Shown here: piece after piece, positions 11,035 through 21,422 of the stretch
How positions within the stretch are numbered: position 1 is the first letter of the stretch
Layout of the letters: the number at the start of each line of letters is the position of its first letter
Source: Eledone cirrhosa
Taxonomy: Eukaryota; Mollusca; Cephalopoda; Octopoda; Eledonidae
Direction of reading: 5' to 3'
DNA length: 64,000 nucleotides
Assembly: GCA_964016885.1 (NCBI GenBank)
Contig: OZ024742.1
Span: forward strand, 120,353,870-120,417,869
Program-made: the position numbers and the translations under genes
The notes under the pieces: generated by a model
The model's input: only the letters and a program-made list of their open reading frames with translations
The model's database searches: none
Told to the model about the DNA's origin: nothing

Positions 11035-12018
11035 CTAGCATCAGTACCCAGCGTTGCCTGGGTAGGTAAAATAATATCTGCTTTGATGAAAAGGTGTTGA
11101 TCTTAGCGACTGCTTTTCGATGACTCATCTATGGCCACACACAGGCCATGCGGGGAAGGGTGGTGAAGACCTCTATGACTGAGAAACACGGGTGACTGAC
11201 GAAGGGGCATGCTGGGGGAGGGAGGTAATGACCTCTAACACTAAGCCAAATTTCCTCACGCTACTTGATTGGAAACCGATGAATTCTCAAATACACAACT
11301 AAAAGCTCAGACGACGTCAGTGGCCATCGTTTTGCCTTTGACCATCTATAAGATGTGCAATGATAGGTTCTATCGTAGTATAAAAGTTGAACCAAATAAA
11401 TTGATTTATGTGTGAGGTGGCCGAAGTTTCAAATTTGAACGAAATTGGTTGAAAAATGTGGGAGCTAGAGCCGAAAAGGCAGAAATTTGAGCGAAAAGGT
11501 GGTATTTTTGAATATTTAAGCGGCTGCCACGCCATTCCTGAACAAAAAATCCAATATGTAAAGCCATTTTAAGACGTGAAATAATCAGATCTAGGGTAGT
11601 GTAAAATTTGAACAAAGTAGGTTGATTAATGTGGGAGCTAGAGCCGAAAAAGTGGAAATTTGAGTCTAAAAGTGGTATTTTTGAATATTTAAGCGGCTGC
11701 CACACCGTCCTTGAACAACAAATGCAAAATATAAAGTCCTTACAGGATGTGTAATGATAAATTCTATTTTGCTTTAAAATTTGAACAAAATCGGTGGCAA
11801 AATGTGGGAGCTAGAGCCAAAAATCTTATTTTTCGATACCCAATCGATTTTTATCTGCAGAATGACCCCAGAATAAAAAAAAAGATACGCTGATATATAG
11901 AAAACACTCCCCGATGACTAATCTATGAGCCTGCAAAGTTTCATGAAAATCGGTCGTAAGATGTAGGCCCCTATAGGTAATACACAGACACACACACACA
12001 ATTATATATATATACAGA
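11035..12018 (-). mobile_element. Helitron-like non-autonomous element, family 1
   Basis: On the minus strand it begins TCTGTATATATA after an A and ends in CTAG followed by T. Near its 3' end (11045-11064) is a hairpin whose 7-bp arms are TACCCAG and CTGGGTA. Insertion between A and T, a 5' TC, a 3' CTRR and a hairpin just inside the 3' end are the known Helitron signature. No Rep/helicase is encoded. A related element lies at 39704-40295. The CA/TA-rich 5' side makes that boundary less certain. Confidence 0.6.
11432..11815. repeat. Internal 173-bp tandem repeat of the Helitron-like element
   Basis: The motif AATTTGAAC followed by ATGTGGGAGCTAGAGCC starts at 11432, 11605 and 11778, spaced exactly 173 bp. 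A TTGAATATTTAAGCGGCTGC block is shared by the first two units. The units are diverged from one another. Confidence 0.8.
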
Positions 12019-12721
12019 TATATATATATGACCTTATTCGATCAAACCTATTCTTTCTCTCTTGAACTTAGATATGGCACAGCTCACCTTCCTTCTCTCT
12101 CTCAGAATCACTATCTTGCCCCAATGCTCACTTCATCTCATTTCACCTCTCAAAAACTACTTGGCCAGTTCTATCTAGTTGTTTTACATGAGGAACAAAT
12201 AAGCTAAGATCTATCTATCCTGTTTTATTCATTTCTCAGTCAATTTCACATTAAATTACCTGTTGCCAGATTTTGTTATTCTCAGTGTAATGTTATTCAT
12301 CTACCAAATACACTTCTCAATATCATGTGTACAGTGTACAGTGTGCATGTAAAATCTAAATGACTCCCAAGTCTAATTTGGCTTTTAGGGGGCTTACACT
12401 TAGTATAGTTTCCTGGTGAATCTGATATAGAATCATGGAAATTCACAAGAACAGAGGCATATAGAATTAAGTCCACTATCTACATATTCAAAGAAACAAC
12501 TACAGTTAATCTGAACTGAAGACCTTTCAAACTGCTAATCCAATATCATATCCAGTCAGCTATTACATCTCATCCATGTAAGTATTTGCTTGTACAAAGT
12601 TGCAAATTGTTTTCAGTGTGCATATTCATTTATCTTTAATCAAGTGTGTGTATATATTATGTCTATATTGATTCATTCTTAAGAAAAGCACAAATGCAAC
12701 TGCAGTTTCTTCATGCTTCAA
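12019..12721. other. No gene seen
   Basis: AT-rich, without recognisable repeats or extended open frames. Confidence 0.5.
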
Positions 12722-12905
12722 GATCACACAGATTTGCCTTAGTAAGAGACCATAGGCTGGGGTTGGTTTTATTGACTTTACCCGTTCCCTCAAATTGCTG
12801 GCCATGTGCCCAAGTTAGAAACCATTATTATTATTATTATTAATATTATTACTCTTGTTAAGTAGTGCATTGGGTGGATTGTTAGACAAAATGCTTTGCA
12901 TTTCA
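12722..12905 (+). repeat. Decayed SINE fragments
   Basis: CAAATTGCTGGCCATGTGCC followed by AGTTAGAAACCATTATTATT matches the 3' end of family A/B. It is followed by a piece of a SINE head (GGGTGGATTGTTAGACAAAA). Both are too decayed for subfamily assignment. Confidence 0.55.
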
Positions 12906-12908
12906 TCC

Positions 12909-12911
<3 letters not shown>

Positions 12912-12962
<51 letters not shown>
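12912..12962. repeat. CA microsatellite
   Basis: About 25 uninterrupted CA units. Confidence 0.95.
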
Positions 12963-12965
<3 letters not shown>

Positions 12966-13430
12966 GATGGCTAAAAATGATGATGGGGAAATAAAAACCA
13001 GGGGTTTGATGAGGGGGTATAGAGACAATAAGATAAAGTGGAGGTCATCAACCCCCATCACCACCACCACAAGGCCAGCCACAGCTTTAGCAGTGAAGAT
13101 AGCCATAAAGCACTTATTTCTGTTGTTGTTGTTGTTTTTGTTATCAAAGAATGATGATAATATATCATCAGGATTGCTTCACAATGTTGCTCTTATCATA
13201 ATAACTAGTTGAGTAGTTCTAACTGAGAATACATTTTAGAAAGCTATGAATATAAATATATTAATTACTATTATAATATTCTTTCTTAAAATATCCTGAA
13301 ATTATTTCATTAAATCAATACCATTTTATCTTATATTTCAAATTAATGCCATTAATGAAAATTAAACAGAGATATAAAGATTATATAATAAATAACTATA
13401 AGCAGACATTCATATATGCATATAAACATA
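12963..13430. other. No gene seen
   Basis: AT-rich; only short open frames without any recognisable domain. Confidence 0.5.
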
Positions 13431-13551
13431 CATATACATATAAATATATAAATACACACACATATATACAATATATACATATACACACACACATATATAA
13501 AATATATACATATACACACACACACATATACAATATATACATATACACACA
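13431..13551. repeat. TATACACA-type microsatellite
   Basis: Alternating CATATACA/CACACA and AAATATATACATATACAC units. Open frames across it on both strands are low-complexity translation products. Confidence 0.85.
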
Positions 13552-13850
13552 CCATTTTACGTCCATTCTTCCATGCAAGTATGGGTTAGACGGGAAACTG
13601 ATTCTGGCTTGATTTCTACAACGGGATGCCCTTCCTAACACCAACCTCATTTATAATGAATGCTGGGTGCTTTTTTGTCGTGGCACCTCCACGACCACTT
13701 TGCAGTGGAATGATAGGGACTCCCAATCCTATCATCTCATTTCTACAACTGAGTAAACTGGAGCAATGTGAAATAAAGTGTCTTGCTCAAGGAAACAACA
13801 CATCACCTTTCGATTGCAAGCCCAATGCTCTAACCACTAAGCCATGTGCC
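13552..13850 (-). repeat. Composite SINE: tRNA-like head, central domain, LINE-type tail
   Basis: Read on minus: a tRNA-like head starts GGCACATGGCTTAGTGGTTA (A-box-like TGGCTTAGTGG). A central segment contains GAGCAAGACACTTTATTTCA and CATTGCTCCAG. From about 13720 the sequence becomes the same 3' UTR and terminal block as the RTE-like LINE, ending near AATGGACGTAAAATGG. This three-part plan is the one described for cephalopod SINE superfamilies; the central part may be such a conserved domain, which I cannot confirm. The B box is degenerate. Confidence 0.75.
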
Positions 13851-13857
13851 TTCATAA

Positions 13858-13859
13858 TA

Positions 13860-13940
<81 letters not shown>

Positions 13941-13945
13941 CATAC
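13858..13945. repeat. TA/CA compound microsatellite
   Basis: (TA)n to about 13903, (CA)n to about 13927, then TA again. Confidence 0.95.
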
Positions 13946-13946
13946 C

Positions 13947-14345
13947 ATCATCACCATTTAACGTCCATTTTTCCACACTAGCATGGGTTAGACAGGTTAT
14001 CTCATTTGAAGCAAGTTGGGTCCGGTGACCATGTCTTGTTCACACAAAACTGTTTCTGGCTTGGTTTCTATGACTGGATGCCCTTCCTAACACCAACTAC
14101 ATTTACAGTGTGGGCTGGGTTCTTTTTGTCGTGACACCTACATGACCACATTACAGTGTAGGCTGGGTGTTTTTTTTCCGTGTCACCGTCAGGACCATTT
14201 TACACTGTGGGCTGGGTTCTTCTTGCAGTATCACCATTAGGACCCATTTTACAGTGTGGGCTGGGCACTTTTTGTTGTATTGCCATCAGGACCACTTTAC
14301 AGTTTGCACTTGTCCTCTGCAGTCACAGCCCATATTTCATTACCC
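13947..14345 (-). repeat. LINE 3' end with expanded 40-bp UTR units
   Basis: Begins with ATCATCACCATTTAACGTCC. The unit TTTACAGTGTGGGCTGGG...TTTTT recurs about five times (near 14103, 14153, 14198, 14248 and 14297), more than in the other copies here. The last unit is degraded. No protein-coding part remains. Confidence 0.75.
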
Positions 14346-14359
14346 TGCAGCACTTGTAT

Positions 14360-14381
14360 ACACACACACATACATACATAT

Positions 14382-14416
<35 letters not shown>
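14360..14416. repeat. CA-rich microsatellite
   Basis: CACACATACATACATATAAA followed by about 17 CA units. Confidence 0.9.
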
Positions 14417-14485
14417 ATACATTCCACAGACGCGTGAATCTCAAGAAGATTCAGCATGACAGTGTGTGTGAATTACAAGTACAAC

Positions 14486-14530
14486 TGTGGAGCAATGTGA
14501 AATAAAGTATCTTGCACAAGAACACTATGC
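14486..14530 (-). repeat. Fragment of the composite SINE central domain
   Basis: GGAGCAATGTGAAATAAAGT followed by ATCTTGCACAAG matches the central segment of the SINE at 13552-13850. Only this segment is present. Confidence 0.65.
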
Positions 14531-14546
14531 ACTACCCATTTTGAGA

Positions 14547-14763
14547 ATACATATATATATATATATATATATACATATATAGACATTTATATACATATGT
14601 AGACATTTATATACATCATCATCATCATCATCATCATTTAACGTGATGATGATGATGATATATATACATACATATATACATTTATATAAATATACATATA
14701 TATATATACATACATACATACATACATATCATCATCTAACGTCCACACTACATATATACATTT

Positions 14764-14817
<54 letters not shown>

Positions 14818-14820
14818 TTA
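14547..14820. repeat. TA/TACA microsatellites with minimal LINE tails
   Basis: Includes (ATC)n-ATTTAACGT-(GATGAT)n at 14613-14660 and CATCATCTAACGTCC at 14727. These are extreme 5' truncations of the LINE end embedded in TA and ACATAT repeats. Confidence 0.7.
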
Positions 14821-14997
14821 TGATGACGTGTGTGTGCGCAACAATAACACTGATTTCACGGTCATCTCCGAATCATATATTTTCTCTATCCTCTGTTGAT
14901 GTCTGCCGTTATTCCTTTTATTGATTAACTAATTATGCTATCCCCACCTGACGATGTCGCCAGAGTCTTATGTAACTGTGTAACATCAATAACACTG

Positions 14998-15185
14998 TAT
15001 TTAATGTGTGTAAAAAAAGTAAACAGAAATAACAACATAAATGATACAGTGTATGGAAGGAATATATTAGTTTAACATTTGAAATAGCAGGAAGATAGTT
15101 TTAACCTTTTAGACACTAGTCCTTCATCAGAAGAAAGAATGAGAAATTTGAAATATTGAGGGGATGGGCAGGGCGGAATCGGGGG
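14998..15185 (-). repeat. Dispersed repeat with hammerhead-like motif (pair with 52781-52905)
   Basis: Shares GTAAACAGAAATAACAACA, GGAAGGAATATATTAG and GAAATAGCAGGAAGA with 52781-52905. On minus it carries CTGATGAAGGACTAGTGTCT, resembling a hammerhead core start and stem II, but the GAAA element reads AAAA. It may be a terminal piece of a Penelope-like element; this is inference. Confidence 0.5.
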
Positions 15186-15643
15186 AAAAATGGAGAAAAA
15201 TGACAGGTCCATGCATGTCGTCATCTCTTACACACACATACATGCCATTTTCTTCTCATATCTCTTATTTGAAGAATTACAAATCTTTAAAATGGTAGAG
15301 GATTATAGGCATTTGAAAATTACAAATAAATTATTTAGTACATCAAAATATGACATAACATTGACATGACTATTAAATTTATCAACTAAACTCTCTCAGG
15401 AAATTAATAAGTAAGTTTCTGTCAGAAACATCAAAATTGTAAATATATGAAATTTGTGAAATACTTTTTCTCTCTCTGCATAAACAAATATATTAGACAA
15501 AATATTTTTCCCAATTATTTTTCATCACCTGACACATAGTTTTGTAAAACTGTTAGTGTAAACTTGAAAATCATAATATCAAAACAAACTAAAAATATTT
15601 GAAGATTTTGTCTTTTTGCTTTATACATTATAAAGATGTGAGA

Positions 15644-15870
15644 TCATCATCATAACCATTTTACATTTGGTTTCCATGCTGGCTTAGCTGGATTGATTGT
15701 AAGTCTGTGTAAATTTTTATTCAGAGTTACTGCCTTCCTAGACTATGTCTCATTCATACATTCCCTTTTTGACATGGCTTCTATAGCTAGAAACGCTTCC
15801 TAACACCATCCACTTTACAGAATATACTGGGTACCTTTTATCATGGCACCAGCACCAGAAACATTGTCAA
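15644..15870 (-). repeat. Old LINE 3' end
   Basis: ATCATCATCATAACCATTTT start, GGCTTCTATAGCTAGAA-like and CTTCCTAACACCATCCACTT blocks match the LINE 3' UTR at reduced identity. Confidence 0.65.
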
Positions 15871-16504
15871 ATCAACATGACTAGAGGACACTACCCTGCA
15901 CTGTCTTTGCTAAATTGCCAAATATTTTACAGACTGTAGTGGGTGCATTTTAAACTAGAGAAGTTTCCTTGTCTGCTACTCCACATTTTATTGTGGTAGA
16001 TCACTAGAGAAGTTACCTTGTCTACTGCAATGTTAAAGAGTCCTTGTTACTCTAATTCTGCACTCCTTCAAACAAACCGAGTGTGTGTTTAGAATATAAG
16101 TGATGGTCAAGGAGTTAAAGAAAAAGTAAAACTGAGTGTGTGGGAGTGGAAATAGAGTGATAGTAGGGAAGACAAATGGACAGTGGAACTACATTAAATG
16201 TTTATATTTGTTTTGAAATCAAATAATACTGGAAAGAAATTGTCACCCAGCTCCATTTTTAATGATTTTTTTTTTTTTCTTTAACTCACATAAACATTCT
16301 CACTTTACTATTGAATGGCTGACATTTCAAAACCAATCTAGTTATAAAATGATTTCACTCATTGGATTGTGGCCATGTTGGGACACTGCCTTGAAGGAAG
16401 TTTAGAAAATCATATTGATTCCAATCCTTATTTTTACAAGTCTAATACTTAGTTTATTGATTAGTTTATCTCTATTTGTCAAACAACCAAGTTACGAGCC
16501 ACAA
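15871..16504. other. No gene seen
   Basis: Mixed sequence with no recognisable domain or repeat apart from a poly-T run near 16270. Confidence 0.45.
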
Positions 16505-16900
16505 ACAAACAAAGAAATGTACAAACATCACACAGATACACACAGAAAAATGTACAAAGAACACACACATACACACAGACAGAGAAATGTACAAACAACA
16601 CACACATACACAGAGACAGAGAAATGTACAAACAACACACACATACACATACACACACAGAGACAGAGAAATGTACAAAGAACACACACATACACACAGA
16701 CAGAGAAATGTACAAACAACACACACACATACACATACACACACACACAGAGACAGAGAAATGTACAAACAACACACACATACACACAGACAGAGAAATG
16801 TACAAACAACACACCCATACACACAGACAGAGAAATGTACAAACAACACAAACAGACATATACAAACAACACAAAGATACAGAGGCATTGAATGCAGAGG
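16505..16900. repeat. Minisatellite of AGAAATGTACAAA plus CA-rich spacers
   Basis: The block GAGAAATGTACAAACAACAC repeats about ten times with CACACATACACACAGACA spacers of variable length. Open frames of 99-158 codons cross it in five frames and are repeat artefacts, not genes. Confidence 0.9.
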
Positions 16901-16962
16901 ATGTACAAAAGCTGGGTGTGTAATGACGAAACACAGATAAGTTGAATGAAAAACTATGTGTA

Positions 16963-17329
16963 CTCTCGGGTCACAAATAATGGGGGAGGGGTTAGCAGGA
17001 GGGTGGAGTAAGTGGGGGGAGTTGGAATGAGTGGGGAAGGAATCTGTAATTTATTTAGATTTCTTTTTAAAAAACCAGAATTCTCCGTTTAGTTTACATA
17101 TTGAGACCCCAACCTCTCCTATTTATTTTATAACGTATGAGATTTCTAGTCATGTACTTTTTTTGTCATGTATAATGTTTTTTAATGTATAAAGAAAATT
17201 AATTGTCACAGGAATGCTACCACTTAAAATAAAATTTCGCCTGAGATAGATTAGCAAAATTTAATAAGCATGTGGGAGAGGGGGATTAATAAGCAGAGGG
17301 GGGAGGGGCGATTATATGAGACCCGAGAG
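16963..17329. mobile_element. MITE with TA target duplication
   Basis: Terminal inverted repeats start CTCTCGGGTC (16963) and end GACCCGAGAG (17329), with the inner match extending through CANATAAT. A TA flanks each side (16961-16962, 17330-17331), as for Tc1/mariner-type elements. The interior is non-coding with G-rich ends. Only one copy in the window. Confidence 0.65.
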
Positions 17330-17409
17330 TAAGTGAAGTTGAATGTTGCATGCAAAGAGAAACCCGTGTTGGTATGTACATATAATGCATATGGATGACA
17401 ACAGTTTGG

Positions 17410-17700
17410 TAAAGAAATGTCAGGAGTTCCAAGAGGACAAAAGGAACAGAAAAGAAATACCGAGAGAAATGTGGGCAGAAGTGGTGAAGTTGATCTCAGG
17501 ATGATGCTGAACTTCACAAAGAAGATGTCAAAGGAACAAATGAAGTGGTTAGATGCAGTTTTTGGAGAGGATCTGTCCAATCTATGCATGGAAAAGTGGA
17601 TGCAAAAATGATGATGATAATGATGATGATGATAATAATAATTGTTTAGGATCTGTCCAATCTATGTATGGAAAAGTGGATACAAAAATGATGATAATAG
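17410..17700 (+). pseudogene. Remnant of LINE C-terminal region and (ATG)n tail
   Basis: A shifted frame reads KKCQEFQ followed by WAEVVKLIS, matching KKCQEMPV and WAEVVRTDL of the LINE at 53677-54940. It ends in a tail unit (GGATCTGTCCAATCTATGCA, then GGAAAAGTGGAT and AAAATGATGATG) present twice, at 17569 and 17650. The tail differs from the common LINE end, so this may be another subfamily. Confidence 0.55.
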
Positions 17701-18188
17701 TAATGATAACAATCCGACTTTATGGAGATATCTATTTTTCATGTGTGAACAATAGTGACGTCAGTTATAAGGTTTCCAATAATTCAATTAATGATTCACT
17801 GCATTTCTGATGATGAAAGTGACAAGGGAGCATCTGTATCCTGCTGGACTTTGAAGATTACTAGTGTAAAGATACAAATTACCTCCCAGTAATCTGAAAT
17901 TGATTTCAAATTATCTATGCACTCTTCATATTTCCTCCCTCTCTGATTTAACTAAAATTATAAATTCTACTGAATATAACTCATGATAAATTTAATACAT
18001 AAACCACATGAGACAAAAGTGTAAGCTAGTCTCCAAATATTATGAAATAAAATATTGGATAAATGTTGGGTTTTTACTCTCTCATCCTCTAACATTTCCC
18101 TTATGCCTTATTTTAAAAAGACTTAGATTTTTAGATTTTGAGCAGCAGAGGTTCCGAATCTGCACAATTTATATATAGATATAACAAA
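17701..18188. other. No gene seen
   Basis: AT-rich, without recognisable features. Confidence 0.45.
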
Positions 18189-18323
18189 TTTAATATAGAA
18201 ATGGCTTCTACAAGACTAGAACTGTTTCTTTCGAAGGAAACCATCAGGTATTGAGTACCTTACCTACCGATTGAACCTGGGACTTATATACAGTATATAT
18301 TTATTTTATTTTTTTCCAGATAA

Positions 18324-18355
<32 letters not shown>

Positions 18356-18820
18356 TTGATTTGAAGTGTATAAATATATATTTTGTTTATATTTGAAAAC
18401 ATTAATATGTTTCCCTTACTAAAAAGTTTGAACACTGTGTTTCAGTTTCAATTTATTAAGGATAAAAATGTAACAACAAGTGCAAATAAAATATATTAAA
18501 ACATTTTAAAGAAAAAATAAGTACTGCAGCTCTAAATCTCCAAACAATAATTAGTCTCGAGTTCAAAAATAAATTGAAAACTATCTTTAAAAGGAAGAAG
18601 CCATAATAAAAATAATTTGGTGCTAGGATATCTTGGTGATTGTTATGGATATAGGTATGTATTATATCTATATTTTAGCTTCTTTTGACCATTATATTAA
18701 TATCAACTACTTCACTCTTCATTACTCTCCCCCTCTCAAAAGAAATCATCAAGAAAGCTTTCCTCGTGATTTATTTTGAATAAAACAGTTCTAGTCCTGT
18801 AGAAGCCATTTCTATATTAA
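18189..18820. repeat. Inverted repeat pair enclosing 555 bp
   Basis: A 39-bp arm (ATATAGAAATGGCTTCTACA inside it) at 18189-18227 returns inverted at 18782-18820 with one mismatch. On the inner side of the left arm, minus strand, is CCTGATGG...TTCGAAAG, faintly hammerhead-like. The interior is AT-rich with long T runs. It may be a pair of terminal repeats of an uncharacterised element. Confidence 0.55.
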
Positions 18821-18840
18821 ACATGATATATATATATATG

Positions 18841-19039
18841 TAGGTGTCACGACAAGAAGCACCCAGTACTCACTGTAAATGAGGTTGGTTTTGGGGAGGG
18901 ATTCCAGCTGTAGAAAACAAGCCAGAATCAGTTCTGTATGAGAAAGACATGGCCATCTGACCTAGCATTGCCCACAACAGGACAACTCGTCTACACCCAC
19001 GCTAGCGTGGAAAAATGGACATAAAATGATGATGATGAT
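18841..19039 (+). repeat. 5'-truncated LINE 3' end
   Basis: GTGTCACGACAAGAAGCACC at the left, GATTCCAGCTGTAGAAAAC, then CACGCTAGCGTGGAAAAATG and (GAT)n. One 40-bp UTR unit only. Confidence 0.8.
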
Positions 19040-19081
19040 ATATATATACATATATATTGGCAGCATGACCCGCCCAAAGCA

Positions 19082-19123
19082 TAACAATTATATATATATA
19101 TAATTGTTATATATATATAATTG

Positions 19124-19169
<46 letters not shown>

Positions 19170-19192
19170 GTTATATATATATATATATATAT
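19082..19192. repeat. TA microsatellite with ATTGTTA interruptions
   Basis: Long (TA)n with repeated AATTGTTATATATA variants. It abuts the internal LINE fragment directly. Confidence 0.9.
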
Positions 19193-20106
19193 AGCTGCTG
19201 AGACGCTGAAGGCATCTGGGTCTGTAGGCCACACTATAACCACACGTATTGTTAACCAGGTAATACTAGAAGGTGTCATACCAAAAGATTGGTGCAGTAG
19301 CATCATTGTCAACTGCTGCAAAGGTAAAGGTGATGCACTAGATAGAGGAAACTATAGAGGTATAAAGCTGATGGACCAGGTCATGAAAGTAACAGAAAGA
19401 GTTATAGCACAGTTGATTAGGGACCGGGTGAAACTAGATGAGATGCAATTTGGGTTTGTACCAGGAAAAAGGCACCACTGATGCCCTCTTCCTTGTGCGG
19501 CAGTTACAGGAAAAATACCAAGCTAAAAGTAAGCCACTCTACCTGGCATTCGTCGATCTCAAGAAAGCCTTTGACAGAGTTCTACGTGCTATAATCTGGT
19601 GGGCTCTTAAAAAACTAGGAGTAGATGAATGGCTTGCGAAAGCTGTACAAGCCATATATAGGGGAGCAGTCAGCAAAGTTAGGATTAGCAATGAGTATAG
19701 CGAGGAATTTAGCGTACAGGTTGGTGTCCACCAGGGCTGTGTTCTTAGCCCTCTCCTGTTCATCATAGTCCTGCAGGCAAAAACGGAGGAGTTTAAGACC
19801 GGATGCCCATGGGAACTCCTGTATGCAGATGACCTCGCACTTATAGCTGAATCTATGGTAGAACTAGAGAAAAAATTCCAAACTTGGAAGCAGGGACTAG
19901 AAAGAAAGGGTCTCAAAGTCAACCTGACAAAGACTAAGGTCCTTGTAAGTAGACTAGAAAACAGAACCCATATCCCCTCAGGGAAATGGCCTTGCTCAGT
20001 ATGTACGAAAGGTGTAGGTAGGAACTCCATTCTCTTCCCCAAATGCAAACAATGGGTACACAAGAGATGTAGCGGGATCTCAGGAAGCTTAATTAAGAAT
20101 GTAGGG
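19193..20106 (+). pseudogene. Internal LINE reverse transcriptase fragment
   Basis: Encodes the reverse transcriptase from the fingers (GNYRGIKLMDQVMKV) through motif A (FVDLKKAFD, aspartate intact), VHQGCVLSPLLF and motif C LLYADDLAL, to a zinc-finger-like CSVCTKG...WVHKRCSG. One frameshift lies in an A-run near 19470. In the finger, an expected Cys-Pro-Lys-Cys pair reads FPKC. Both ends are cut: the 5' side joins TA repeats and homology stops near 20106 without a 3' UTR. That is unusual for a simple 5'-truncated insertion and suggests later deletion or rearrangement. Confidence 0.85.
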
Positions 20107-20560
20107 ATCATAAAGAACAATATCAACATATGTGTTACACGGAATTTGAGTTCAATCACAACACATCTTCCACCTTACAATGAAAGGTGTTTGCGTGTGT
20201 ATGCATGTGTTGTGTTTCAGTAAGAAATTACTAAGCAATTTGCATGAACAAGAATAGGCTGTTTGAAACAGAACAATATCAGAACAAACCTTCATAATTC
20301 ATGCTAGCGTTTGAAAAGAAATATAAAAATCAATTACAAAGAATCAATATTTGAAACAAAAATAGCACATCCAGCTGAAAACTTACTTAAAAACTGATGA
20401 AATTACTTTCATAGTTTACCAACGATATTAATTTGTTACTATTGTATTCTTGAGAGAGCACCTTAAAAAAAAATTACAAAGAATACATGAATCCCCTGCA
20501 TCACAATCAACTAACCCTGACAGTCTAAGTAGTTATTACTTTATGAAAGAAAGTAATTTT
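20107..20560. other. No gene seen
   Basis: AT-rich, no recognised repeat. Confidence 0.45.
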
Positions 20561-20572
20561 ATTATTTCCCTT

Positions 20573-20789
20573 TTGGGGTGGTGGATTGGCAGTATTGGTA
20601 GAACGTCAGACAACATGCTTTGTGACATACAATAATGACTCTTTATGTACAGGGTTCAAATCTCGCGAAGTTTAGCTTTATTTTTCATCCTTACGGGGTC
20701 TATAAAATAAAGTACCAGTAATGCACTGGGGTCAATTTAATCAACTTTCCCTCCCCCAAATGGTTGGACTTGTGTCTAAATCAGCAACC
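20573..20789 (+). repeat. SINE family A, long form
   Basis: Head GGTGGATTGGCAGTATTGGT (A-box region), B box GGGTTCAAATC near 20660, body and ACTTTCCCTCCCCCAAAT segment of the long form. ATTATTTCCCTT precedes it (20561) and follows it (20790), a likely target duplication. Confidence 0.85.
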
Positions 20790-20801
20790 ATTATTTCCCT
20801 T

Positions 20802-21022
20802 CCTGGGCAGTGGATTGGAAGTATCGGTAGAACATCGGACAACATACTCTGCAGCATGTAGTTACAGCCCTTTATGTTCTGGGTTCAAATCCCACCGAGG
20901 TTAGCTTTGCCTTTCATCCTTTCAGGGTCGGTAAAATTAAGTACCAGTAATTCACTGAGATTAATTTAAACAAGTTTCCCCTTCCCTGCAAAATTGCTGG
21001 CCTTGTACCAACTGTAGAAGCA
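20802..21022 (+). repeat. SINE family A, long form, second in tandem
   Basis: A complete copy with GGGTTCAAATC near 20890. It lies directly after the target copy shared with the first SINE, and ATTATTTCCCT occurs a third time at 21023. Confidence 0.85.
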
Positions 21023-21033
21023 ATTATTTCCCT

Positions 21034-21422
21034 GTTTGTGTTGCCATCAAAACTGCTGAAAGTTGATTCTTACTTTAGGATAGAAGGAATTTTTATTTGA
21101 AAACACGAATGGTATTTTATCAATTAAATGTTAATATTAGGTTGTATCAAATATATCTTTTAATAGTAACATTTCTGTATCATTGAGAAATTTTGTTTGT
21201 GTTCATGTCATTATGCTCATTTTGGAACCATGGAATTGTCCAGAACCAAATGTTAAAATATAGAAACATATTTTAAGATCATTTGTCTGGAGATTCTAAC
21301 ATACTGTAATCATATATGATGTATGCTTGGCATCAATTTCTTTGTCTACATTACCTGCTTAGATTGTTTAGGTAGGTCAAACTCCGAATTGTTATTTTAG
21401 CATAAGATAATTAGTACTTCTA
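21034..21422. other. No gene seen
   Basis: AT-rich, no recognised features. Confidence 0.45.

Noticed and set aside
16415..16940. Overlapping open frames of 99-158 codons on both strands
   Set aside because: All are translations of an AGAAATGTACAAA/CA minisatellite; similar length in many frames is the mark of a repeat, not a gene.
20573..21022. Functional tRNA genes at A/B-box-like sequences
   Set aside because: The boxes belong to SINE heads; no acceptor stem, anticodon arm or 73-nt tRNA fold is preserved.
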